A stretch of DNA of 9,451 nt, taken from the NCBI GenBank assembly GCA_016191985.1, contig JACPVB010000213.1, forward strand, positions 1-9,451, read 5' to 3'. A model generated the notes under the pieces. The model did not search any database. It saw only the letters and a list, made by a program, of their open reading frames with translations, and was not told the origin of the DNA. This document shows, in pieces, positions 1 through 5,410 of the stretch. How positions within the stretch are numbered: the first letter of the stretch is position 1; every line of letters starts with the position of its first letter. This stretch comes from Chloroflexota bacterium. GTDB taxonomy: Bacteria > Chloroflexota > Anaerolineae > Anaerolineales > Villigracilaceae. Both the position numbers and the translations under genes were made by a program.

Positions 1-1
1 C

Positions 2-418
2 GATAGCGAAGTTTACAAAAAATTTGGAGAAGTGGCCGCGACCACAGGACGAGTCCGCCGCGTGGGTTGGCTGGACTTGGAGATCGTAAAAACCGCCGTC
101 CAACTCAGCGGCGTGACGGAGTTATGTTTAACGAAATTGGATGTGTTGAGTGGACTGGAAGAAATCAAAGTCTGCACACATTACGAATTAAGCCGTGCCC
201 CCGTCCGCTACGCCGATGTGGACGCCTATGGCCTCGATCAAGTGGAGACCATCTACCAAACCGTCCCAGGCTGGAAGGAAGATATCAGCAAGGCCAGGTC
301 TTTCGAGGAACTACCCGTCAACGCGCAGAAGTATGTGGAGATGATCGAAGATGCGACGGGAGTCCCGGTCAAATGGATTGGGGTGGGGCCGGAGAGGGAT
401 GCGACGATAAGAAGGTAA
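2..418 (+). CDS. purA: Adenylosuccinate synthetase, C-terminal part (5' end outside window)
   Basis: This is the last 138 codons of adenylosuccinate synthetase, which joins IMP and aspartate at the expense of GTP in the first committed step of AMP synthesis in the cytoplasm. The reading frame is open from base 2, so the gene begins before the window; the family is usually about 425-430 residues. Visible signatures are the aspartate/IMP-binding loop TTGRVRR near the start of the fragment, the nucleotide-binding LTKLDVLSGLEEIKVC segment, and the conserved C-terminal end VGPERDATIRR. The internal GTG at 32 is not a start, because family similarity continues upstream of it. The gene ends at TAA 416-418 and is followed by a strong terminator, so it is not co-transcribed with the toxin-antitoxin genes downstream. 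Identification is from recognised conserved motifs and is secure. Confidence 0.96.
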   Translation, partial: DSEVYKKFGEVAATTGRVRRVGWLDLEIVKTAVQLSGVTELCLTKLDVLSGLEEIKVCTHYELSRAPVRYADVDAYGLDQVETIYQTVPGWKEDISKARSFEELPVNAQKYVEMIEDATGVPVKWIGVGPERDATIRR

Positions 419-436
419 TTGGTAATTGGAGATTGG

Positions 437-471
437 AAGCCTTCCGAGTTTGATAACTTGGGAGGCTTTTT
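437..471 (+). terminator. Rho-independent terminator of purA
   Basis: A 12-bp stem with two G-T wobbles (437-448 pairing with 457-468) and an 8-nt loop ends in a T run at 467-471. It starts 19 nt after the purA stop codon and separates purA from the following toxin-antitoxin promoter. Confidence 0.88.
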
Positions 472-504
472 CAGTGGAGGCGAACGCGAAAAATCGCTTA
501 AATA

Positions 505-533
505 ACGACATCATATAAGACATCGTATATGAT
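505..533 (+). promoter_or_regulatory. Promoter of the DUF433/DUF5615 operon
   Basis: The -10 element TATGAT (528-533, five of six consensus bases) lies 17 nt from ACGACA (505-510, four of six to TTGACA). Transcription would start near 540, leaving a leader of about 24 nt that contains the GAAAGGAG ribosome-binding site at 546-553. The whole core promoter is covered by the repeat operator described separately. Confidence 0.62.
507..533. promoter_or_regulatory. Probable antitoxin operator: overlapping direct and inverted repeats
   Basis: Two 11-bp direct repeats, GACATCATATA (507-517) and GACATCGTATA (519-529), differ at one base and are 12 bp apart. The same stretch also holds a perfect inverted repeat, ATCATATA (510-517) and TATATGAT (526-533), with an 8-bp spacer. 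The repeats cover the spacer and -10 of the promoter. Ribbon-helix-helix antitoxins typically bind such closely spaced repeats cooperatively and repress their own operon. The next gene encodes a ribbon-helix-helix protein, so autorepression is the natural inference; binding itself is not shown. Confidence 0.65.
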
Positions 534-563
534 ACAATGCCGACAGAAAGGAGATCAGTCAAA

Positions 564-1016
564 ATGACACGCTACGCCCTCAATCTACCTGTGGATTTGA
601 AACGCGAAGCCGAAGAGATGGCAAAGAAGCAAGGGGTTTCGCTCAACCAGTTCATCATGTGGGCGGTTTCGGAAAAAGTCGTTTCGATGCGGAATCAACT
701 GGATGATCCGAATTTCCCGCAAATCACCTATCGGCGCGGCGGTTCGGGAATCCCAAGACCCGTCATTCGCGGAACGGCGATCCACGTGCAGGCCATTGTG
801 TTATGGGTGCAGTATGGCGAATCGCCCGAGAAGGTCGCCACCAACTATAACCTGGACATAAAACAAGTCCGCGAAGCACAGGCATTTTACGAGGCTCACA
901 AGGCTGAGATTGATGCAGATATTCAGGCGGAACGGGATTTGGAAGAACAACATAAAGCAGAGCGCGAAAAGGCGAGGGCGAAGAAGCATGTCAAAGCCAA
1001 AACTGCATCTCGATGA
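564..1016 (+). CDS. Antitoxin: ribbon-helix-helix N-terminus fused to a DUF433 domain
   Basis: A 150-residue protein. Residues 1-40 look like an Arc/CopG-type ribbon-helix-helix DNA-binding domain, with a short alternating strand (TRYALNLPVDL) followed by two helices containing GVSLNQFIMWAVSE. Residues about 52-115 match the DUF433 pattern, with the core RPVIRGTAIHVQAIVLWVQYG, a SPEKVATNYNL segment and an EAQAFYEAHKAEID end. Residues 116-150 form a charged Lys/Glu/Arg-rich tail. DUF433 proteins commonly pair with DUF5615 PIN-like proteins and are regarded as VapB-like antitoxins. The start at 564 is preferred over an upstream in-frame ATG at 537 because GAAAGGAG (546-553) sits 10 nt before it and because 537 would lie at or ahead of the predicted transcription start. 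The 3' end overlaps the toxin by 29 nt, implying translational coupling. The protein probably neutralises the toxin and represses the operon through the repeats at 507-533. Confidence 0.85.
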   Translation: MTRYALNLPVDLKREAEEMAKKQGVSLNQFIMWAVSEKVVSMRNQLDDPNFPQITYRRGGSGIPRPVIRGTAIHVQAIVLWVQYGESPEKVATNYNLDIKQVREAQAFYEAHKAEIDADIQAERDLEEQHKAEREKARAKKHVKAKTASR

Positions 1017-1341
1017 GGACGCGTCAGACCCTGACATCTACAACGCCCTGGTTTCCAAGGGACACGACGTTACGCACACACCAAACGAATGGGTCAAGAA
1101 GAAAGCCAGCGATGTGGAACAACTACAAAAAGCAAGCGAGCAAGGGCGCTCGATATTTTCGTTTAACGCAAAAGATTTTATTCGTATCGCAAAAAGGACA
1201 CCTCGGCATAAAGGGATCGTTGTATCAGCCCAAAAGCCATTGTCCATCATCCTAAAGGCCCTCAATAGGTTTCTCAACGAATCCTCCGCCGAAGAAATGG
1301 AAGACCAAGTCCGGTGGTTGAACGATTGGGAAAAGGATTGA
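988..1341 (+). CDS. DUF5615 family PIN-like toxin
   Basis: A 117-residue protein of the DUF5615 (PIN-like, Mut7-C-related) family, the usual partner of DUF433 proteins. The N-terminal motif LHLDEDAS (residues 7-13) carries the acidic residues D9, E10 and D11. An SDVEQLQKASEQGRSIF segment (41-57) carries D42 and E44, and FNAKDF (59-64) corresponds to the LTfDkDF motif of relatives, with D63. These acidic positions form the metal-binding site of PIN-fold nucleases, so an RNase toxin is likely by family; activity is not demonstrated. The start at 988 follows GAGGG (974-978) by 9 nt and gives an N-terminus of family length. A longer frame from 910 would run deep inside the antitoxin gene. The 29-nt overlap with the antitoxin makes this a compact two-gene module. 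Confidence 0.83.
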   Translation: MSKPKLHLDEDASDPDIYNALVSKGHDVTHTPNEWVKKKASDVEQLQKASEQGRSIFSFNAKDFIRIAKRTPRHKGIVVSAQKPLSIILKALNRFLNESSAEEMEDQVRWLNDWEKD

Positions 1342-1368
1342 AGCTGCATCTGAGGTGTGCATTCCATA

Positions 1369-1377
1369 TGCTATACT
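1369..1377 (+). promoter_or_regulatory. Extended -10 promoter of the BrnT-like gene, leaderless spacing
   Basis: TGCTATACT is an extended -10 (TGn plus TATACT at 1372-1377, five of six consensus bases). No good -35 is visible, which is common for extended -10 promoters. Only six bases (1378-1383) separate it from the ATG at 1384, so the expected start of transcription coincides with the start codon. No Shine-Dalgarno sequence precedes the ATG. Confidence 0.55.
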
Positions 1378-1383
1378 CCCCGC

Positions 1384-1701
1384 ATGGCAAAAATAAAACC
1401 ACCAAAATTTAATTGGGACCCCGCCAAGGCGGAAAAGAATGACGCGAAATATGGCGTCAGTTTTGATGAAGCCGTCACCATTTTCAAAGACCGTCACGCA
1501 CTTTATCTTGACGATCTCGAACATTCGCAAAAGGAAAAGCGCGAGTATGTCATTGGCAGGTCAACGACGCGCGAAAGGCTGTTGACCTGTGTCATTGAAA
1601 GGAGCGAGGGTGTCGTCCGCATCATCAGCGCCCGTGTCTCCACTCACCGCGAGAGACAGGATTACGATGAGAACGCGGAAGCCGAGTATCAAATCAAGTA
1701 A
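1384..1701 (+). CDS. brnT: BrnT family toxin (RelE-like fold), no adjacent BrnA
   Basis: A 105-residue protein matching the BrnT pattern along its length. It has FNWDPAKAEKNDAKYGVSFDE at the N-terminus (family form FeWDeaKaekNlkKHGVsFee, with Y for the usual H), TIFKDRHALYLDD, REYVIGRS, a LLTCVIER strand and the C-terminal RIISARVSTHRERQDYDE block. BrnT toxins are RelE-like ribonucleases that block translation and are normally followed by an overlapping brnA antitoxin gene. Here the gene ends at 1701 and runs straight into a strong terminator, and no BrnA-like frame lies on either side. The protein is slightly longer than the usual 90-95 residues, with a C-terminal ENAEAEYQIK extension. The ATG at 1384 is chosen because the protein then begins at the conserved N-terminus; an in-frame ATG at 1357 lies upstream of the predicted promoter. 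The gene is 42 nt downstream of the DUF5615 toxin and could also receive read-through. Confidence 0.85.
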   Translation: MAKIKPPKFNWDPAKAEKNDAKYGVSFDEAVTIFKDRHALYLDDLEHSQKEKREYVIGRSTTRERLLTCVIERSEGVVRIISARVSTHRERQDYDENAEAEYQIK

Positions 1702-1706
1702 GCAGG

Positions 1707-1738
1707 AGTCCCCGCATTGTGGCGGGGACTTTTATTTT
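1707..1738 (+). terminator. Rho-independent terminator after brnT
   Basis: A perfect 9-bp GC-rich stem (1707-1715 with 1722-1730) and a 6-nt loop are followed by TTTTATTTT (1730-1738). It ends transcription from the toxin island and faces the convergent SIMPL gene, which ends at 1745. The opposite strand lacks a T run after the stem, so it is mainly a plus-strand terminator. Confidence 0.9.
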
Positions 1739-1744
1739 AAAAAT

Positions 1745-2578
1745 TTACTTCAACCCAAACGACGCATTCACCTCGGCGCGGATCGAGATCTGCCCTGTGC
1801 TGAGAGGTCCGTCCTCTTGAGTGGGAGATTCACCGCCAGCAGGGGCCGCATTCTGGACGACATTTTGCGTCCACAGGTTTTGGTTTGAGGCATAGCCGTA
1901 CCACCACCAGCCTCCGTAATTGAAATAGGAATAAGTATTTTCATTGATAGTCAGGATGCAATCAACAGCGGAGCCTGCCGCACCCGAAAGCGCCTCCGCC
2001 TTTTCCATTGCAGCCTTCATTGCCAGCTCACGCGCCTGGTCGCGATATTTTCGCAATTCGCTCGTATAAAACTGCACGTCCACAACCTGGTTGGCCCCCG
2101 CCTGAAAAGCAGTGACCATCGCTTCGTTGGCTTTGTGTACATCGCGCATGGTAATCTCGACAATGTTGTAAATCCGATAGCCCTTGATGTGAAGCGAGTC
2201 ATAATCCTCATACAGCGGCTCGATCACATACCAGTCGGTAGCGATGTCCTTCGATTCGATGCCGAGCGATTTCAACGCTTTGGTGACTTGATTAATCGTT
2301 GCGGAATTCTTTGCCTGCGCCTCTTTCGCGGACCTGCCATTTGATTGCACTCCCAATTTGATCAACGCCCGGTCAGGAGTCACATTAACGACAGCCGTCC
2401 CACTGACTTGAATCGAGCGGCTGGAATCACATGCGGCGGCCATAGGTTGTTGAGTTGGCTCTGCTGTGGGAGTGGATGTTGCGGCGCTGGCATTAAAATT
2501 TGGCAAGCCAACGCTGAAAAGGATAAAAATCAACGTGCAGGCCAGGACGGTATTAACGATGGTGGAAAACTGTTTCAT
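1745..2578 (-). CDS. Secreted SIMPL-domain (DUF541) protein
   Basis: A 277-residue exported protein. Residues 1-33 form a signal peptide with a hydrophobic core (TIVNTVLACTLIFILFSVGL) and an ASAA-type cleavage region, followed by a Thr/Pro-rich linker to about residue 46. Residues about 55-275 match the SIMPL (DUF541) domain: IQVSGTAVVNVTPDRALIKLGVQ at its start, the AKEAQAKNSATINQVTKALKSLGI helix, a GYRIYNIVEITMRD strand, and the C-terminal ISIRAEVNASFGL strand. An aromatic-rich loop at residues 216-236 (YSYFNYGGWWWYGYA) is unusual in density. C50 and C207 could form a disulfide. The start is set by AAGGAG at 2585-2590, 6 nt upstream. SIMPL proteins are envelope or extracytoplasmic proteins, some linked to oxidative stress or signalling, but the biochemical role is unknown. 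The gene lies downstream of and co-directional with a two-component pair, across a 240-nt gap. Confidence 0.88.
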   Translation of the reverse strand: MKQFSTIVNTVLACTLIFILFSVGLPNFNASAATSTPTAEPTQQPMAAACDSSRSIQVSGTAVVNVTPDRALIKLGVQSNGRSAKEAQAKNSATINQVTKALKSLGIESKDIATDWYVIEPLYEDYDSLHIKGYRIYNIVEITMRDVHKANEAMVTAFQAGANQVVDVQFYTSELRKYRDQARELAMKAAMEKAEALSGAAGSAVDCILTINENTYSYFNYGGWWWYGYASNQNLWTQNVVQNAAPAGGESPTQEDGPLSTGQISIRAEVNASFGLK

Positions 2579-2818
2579 GGGAATCTCCTTGTGTGAATGT
2601 ATTCCACAGGATATCCCTTCACCCCGTCAGGTTTGTGTCAAAATGTGGTCAGTCCGATGTCACTTTTCACGCAGGGGCGACCCGTCCATAGGATGCAAGG
2701 CATTCCGACCAACCTTGAAGGGGGGCGCCCTTGCATTTCAAGTGCTTCGCGTATTGGGCGACCCTCCCTTTACACAACATGGTTCTTGATTGCATTGACG
2801 GGTAACCCCTACGATTAT
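2579..2818. other. Intergenic region upstream of the SIMPL gene, with short repeats
   Basis: This 240-nt gap lies between the first kinase gene and the SIMPL gene. On the minus strand it carries the SIMPL ribosome-binding site (2585-2590) and a consensus -35-like TTGACA (2636-2641) without a convincing -10 at normal spacing. It also contains two copies of GGGCGACCC (2675-2683 and 2756-2764) flanking an inverted repeat, ATGCAAGG (2693-2700) and CCTTGCAT (2729-2736), plus the palindrome GGGCGCCC. This could be a decayed intergenic repeat element. No terminator for the kinase gene is obvious. Confidence 0.4.
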
Positions 2819-4324
2819 TTATGGCAACCGAAATGTGATCACAGTCCCCTCTCCCTCAATACTCGATGCAAAAATATGTCCACCGTGAGCATTGACCAAT
2901 GCGCGCGCGATGGCGAGTCCCAGCCCGGTGCCGCCGCTGGCTCGGTCACGGGAGGATTCAACTCGGTAGAAACGGTCAAAGATGAAGGGCAGATGCTTGG
3001 CGGGAATACCTGTCCCCGAATCGCGGACCGAGCATTCGGCGCCACCGTCTTTGGGTTGAATCGTGATCGTGACAACCGAATTCTCTGGCGAATGACGAAT
3101 GGCATTTGCCAGCAGATTGTCAAAGACTTGAGAGAGGCGGTCTGGGTCGGCGGAAACGAATAAGGGGTGCGTCGCACCAGACTCAACAAGAGAATCAATA
3201 TCGAGCAGATTCTGCCTGTTTAACGAGAAGGTCTCATCTGTCTGGTGCGACGCACTGATCACCTTCAATTCCACTTTTTGACGGGACGCCATCACGGACA
3301 TCGTCTCGCAGCGCATCTGGGCCAACTCTACCAAATCCAGATTTTGAATGTTCAAATTAAGCGAACCTGCATCCGCACGGGTCAACACAAGCAATTCATT
3401 GACCATGCGAATCAGCCGATCCGTCTCGCGCATCATCGAAGATAAAAGAGAACTGCGTCCTTCGAGATCGTCCAATGCGCCGTCTTCCAAAGTCTCTATC
3501 GTGCCCTTAATAACCGTAAGCGGAGTCCGCAGTTCGTGTGTCACATCTGCGATGAAGTTTTTTTTCACTTCATCAGATTGGCGCAGGTTCTCCACCATCT
3601 CATTGAAAGTCTGGCTGACGCTGTGAAGTTCCGAGATATTGATATCGGTTGAAACGCTTTGTCTGAGGTCGCCTTTTGAAACAGCGGTTGTTGCACCAGC
3701 CAATTCTTCGAGCGGGGCCGCGATCTTGCGCGCAAGCAGCCTGCCCGCCATACTTGCAAGCAAAACTGCGATCACAACCGCACCGAGCAGTTGCAAAATC
3801 GTATTCGTTGGTAATCCGCTTGACGGCAAGGGAGTGGCAATATAAACGATGCCCGCGATCTGTCCATTGGAATTTTGGATCGGCGCGGCGGCGTACAGCA
3901 CGCGCTGGCTGCCAATCACCTTGCGGAGCGCAGTGGCGGGAGTCCCTTTCAGGGCTGATTCTATTTCGGGGCGTTGAATCAACTCCCAGGGCGGAATCGA
4001 GGCGAATTGTTCCGTCTCAGATAATTGAATCATCTCATCCGATAAAGGCAATCCGACAATGACCGCGCCGCTATCCCCGATCAATCGCGTGTGAACGCCT
4101 GGTAAAACATTTGCGGCCTGCGAATAAGGTTGAATAGATTGTGTTGGAAGAGGCGCATCCTGCAAACCCGCTGCGATGAGCTTTGCCTGAGCCAGAAGAT
4201 TTTCGCGTTGCGTGTTGACATAAAGATCGCTGACCGCGAGCCACACAAGTGCAGCGACAAACATCATGCCGATAGTCAACACAATAAAATAATTTACGGA
4301 AAGACGTGCGCGAATGGTTTGCAT
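2819..4324 (-). CDS. Sensor histidine kinase (HAMP-HisKA-HATPase_c) with an in-frame palindromic insertion
   Basis: A 501-residue membrane kinase. TM1 is about residues 12-32, an extracytoplasmic sensor spans about 33-170, TM2 is about 174-196, and HAMP is about 197-250. The H-box is FIADVTHELRTPL with phospho-acceptor H263. The N-box is NLLANAIRHSP (403-413), the G1 box DSGTGIP begins at D435, an F-box IFDRFYRVE follows, and the G2 box is GGTGLGLAI (464-472). All catalytic motifs are intact, so it should autophosphorylate and signal to the regulator encoded just upstream. The start at 4324 lies 1 nt beyond the regulator's stop codon and gives a normal N-terminus (MQTIRARLSVNYF); a longer frame to 4453 would run inside the regulator gene. 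Residues 357-386 are encoded by an 89-bp terminal-inverted-repeat element and have no counterpart in the second kinase of this window. They sit in the loop after the first strand of the ATP-binding domain. The ligand is unknown. Confidence 0.95.
   Translation of the reverse strand: MQTIRARLSVNYFIVLTIGMMFVAALVWLAVSDLYVNTQRENLLAQAKLIAAGLQDAPLPTQSIQPYSQAANVLPGVHTRLIGDSGAVIVGLPLSDEMIQLSETEQFASIPPWELIQRPEIESALKGTPATALRKVIGSQRVLYAAAPIQNSNGQIAGIVYIATPLPSSGLPTNTILQLLGAVVIAVLLASMAGRLLARKIAAPLEELAGATTAVSKGDLRQSVSTDINISELHSVSQTFNEMVENLRQSDEVKKNFIADVTHELRTPLTVIKGTIETLEDGALDDLEGRSSLLSSMMRETDRLIRMVNELLVLTRADAGSLNLNIQNLDLVELAQMRCETMSVMASRQKVELKVISASHQTDETFSLNRQNLLDIDSLVESGATHPLFVSADPDRLSQVFDNLLANAIRHSPENSVVTITIQPKDGGAECSVRDSGTGIPAKHLPFIFDRFYRVESSRDRASGGTGLGLAIARALVNAHGGHIFASSIEGEGTVITFRLP
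3167..3255. repeat. 89-bp palindromic (MITE-like) element inside the kinase gene
   Basis: Perfect 16-bp terminal inverted repeats, GTGCGTCGCACCAGAC (3167-3182) and GTCTGGTGCGACGCAC (3240-3255), enclose 57 bp. Each terminus contains its own small palindrome (GTGCG-N-CGCAC), and the core holds a 6-bp inverted repeat, AGAATC (3191-3196) and GATTCT (3208-3213). No target-site duplication is apparent. On the minus strand the element is read in frame with no stop, as residues S357 to H386 of the kinase. The structure resembles a non-autonomous palindromic element, analogous in behaviour to the Rickettsia palindromic elements found within genes. No transposase is nearby and no second copy occurs in the window. 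Confidence 0.8.
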
Positions 4325-4325
4325 A

Positions 4326-5012
4326 TCAGTTGATCCGATAGCCGAGGCCGCGCACCGATTCGATGCAATCGGCTGCGGGTGAAACCGCGCGAAGTTTTGC
4401 ACGCAGACGTTTGATCGCGCTATCCACTGCGCGCGTATCGCCGACATATTCATAGCCCCAGGCTTGTTCCAGCAGACGTTCGCGCGTCAGGACTCGCCCG
4501 GGGTTGATCAGCAGACGATGGAGCAGATCAAACTCGAGGCGGGTCAACTCGATGGATGAATCACCGACAACGACAGAACGCCGCTCGACATCCATCAATA
4601 AATTTCCAGGCCCACGCAACAACGCGGACGATTCAACCTCGCCGTCTTTTTGCGCACGGCGCAGAACAGCTTTAATGCGCGCCATCAACTCGCGCACACT
4701 GAACGGTTTGGTGACGTAATCGTCCGCGCCGATTTCAAGGCCAAGCACGCGGTCAATCTCCTCGCCGCGCGCCGTGATCATGATGACCGGCACAGCGCTG
4801 GATTTGCGAAGTTCGCGGCAGACATCGAGTCCGTCCACTTCGGGGATCATCAAATCCAATAAGATTAAATCGGGCTGATATTCACGCGCAAGGCGCAGGG
4901 CATCCCGTCCATTCGCCGCAATCTGCACATCGTACAAGGCTTTGCGGAGGTTGTAGGCAATCAGGTCTGTGACGGAGGGTTCATCATCCACAACAAGGAT
5001 GCGGTGAGACAT
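4326..5012 (-). CDS. OmpR/PhoB-type response regulator
   Basis: A 228-residue two-domain transcription regulator. The receiver domain (1 to about 118) has the acidic pair D9/D10, phospho-acceptor D53 in LILLDLMIPEVDG, T80 and K102 (YVTKPF). The C-terminal winged-helix domain (about 135-228) shows IELTRLEFDLLHRLLINPGRVLTRERLLEQAWGY, the recognition-helix region TRAVDSAIKRLRAKL and the closing VRGLGYRIN. It is the partner of the kinase encoded 1 nt downstream; phosphorylation by that kinase would be expected to change DNA binding. The ATG at 5012 is the family start. There is no Shine-Dalgarno site, and the promoter at 5024-5052 implies a leader of only about 5 nt. Its regulon is not known; the adjacent SIMPL gene and the divergent glsB-like gene are positional candidates. 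Confidence 0.95.
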   Translation of the reverse strand: MSHRILVVDDEPSVTDLIAYNLRKALYDVQIAANGRDALRLAREYQPDLILLDLMIPEVDGLDVCRELRKSSAVPVIMITARGEEIDRVLGLEIGADDYVTKPFSVRELMARIKAVLRRAQKDGEVESSALLRGPGNLLMDVERRSVVVGDSSIELTRLEFDLLHRLLINPGRVLTRERLLEQAWGYEYVGDTRAVDSAIKRLRAKLRAVSPAADCIESVRGLGYRIN

Positions 5013-5023
5013 GCCCGGAGCAT

Positions 5024-5052
5024 ATCATAAATTTGTGGCAGGATTGTGTCAA
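5024..5052 (-). promoter_or_regulatory. Promoter of the first two-component operon, near-leaderless
   Basis: On the minus strand TTGACA (5047-5052, full consensus) is followed after exactly 17 bp by TATGAT (5024-5029, five of six). Eleven bases separate the -10 from the ATG at 5012, so transcription should begin about 5016-5018 and leave a leader of 4-6 nt. This is too short for a ribosome-binding site, and none is visible. Confidence 0.78.
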
Positions 5053-5121
5053 CAGGTGTGATGAAAATCTGCATTACAATAAAACGGTCGAACCAAAACC
5101 AATTTCTTAACGGAGGTAGAA

Positions 5122-5385
5122 ATGAACATTCTTGCATGGATCGTCTTTGGGGCGCTGGCGGGTTGGATTGCCAGCATTGTCATGGGCAGGAACAAGCAGA
5201 TGGGCGCAATTGCCAACATCGTGGTCGGCATCATCGGCGCGTTCCTCGGTGGTTGGATTATGGAATTCTTCGGCAAGGAAGGCGTGACGGGCTTCAACTT
5301 CAGCAGCTTCCTCGTGGCGCTGTTGGGCGCTGTGGTATTGCTTTTCATCGTGGGTTTATTCACTGGCCGCCGCAGACGCCGATAA
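5122..5385 (+). CDS. GlsB/YeaQ/YmgE family small membrane protein
   Basis: An 87-residue integral membrane protein of the family annotated as transglycosylase-associated or stress-response membrane protein. It has three hydrophobic helices: about 2-21 (ILAWIVFGALAGWIASIVMG), 28-50 (GAIANIVVGIIGAFLGGWIMEFF) and 61-82. The glycine-rich GAxxG pattern between the first two helices is typical. The protein ends in a run of five arginines (83-87). Family length is about 80-90 residues, so it is complete. The start follows a strong GGAGG (5112-5116) at 5 nt. It is transcribed divergently from the response regulator at 4326-5012, with 109 nt between the start codons. A possible -10 TACAAT lies at 5075-5080, but no good -35 is visible. 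Homologues are often stress-induced; molecular function is unknown. Confidence 0.9.
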   Translation: MNILAWIVFGALAGWIASIVMGRNKQMGAIANIVVGIIGAFLGGWIMEFFGKEGVTGFNFSSFLVALLGAVVLLFIVGLFTGRRRRR

Positions 5386-5410
5386 AACAGTACGAAAGAT
5401 AAGAAACGAT

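Noticed and set aside
2636..2641. Full promoter for the SIMPL gene based on the TTGACA at this position
   Set aside because: The -35 is perfect, but no acceptable -10 lies at 16-18 bp; nearby hexamers fit only at 19-22 bp spacing, so only the -35-like motif is reported.
2597..3163. Long plus-strand open frame of 188 codons across the end of the first kinase gene
   Set aside because: It overlaps the well-supported minus-strand kinase, has no family-like sequence and no good ribosome-binding site; it is an antisense shadow.
3167..3255. The inverted repeat as an intragenic terminator
   Set aside because: Neither strand has a T run after the stem, and the ends are 57 bp apart, which is unlike an intrinsic terminator.
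3160..3262. Target-site duplication flanking the palindromic element
   Set aside because: The bases immediately outside the 16-bp ends (left ...taaggg, right tgatca...) do not match, so no duplication can be claimed.
4325..4453. Longer kinase start at 4453
   Set aside because: The extra 43 codons lie inside the response-regulator gene and read as an out-of-frame shadow (Cys/Arg-rich, no family similarity). The ATG at 4324 sits 1 nt after the regulator stop, the usual spacing.
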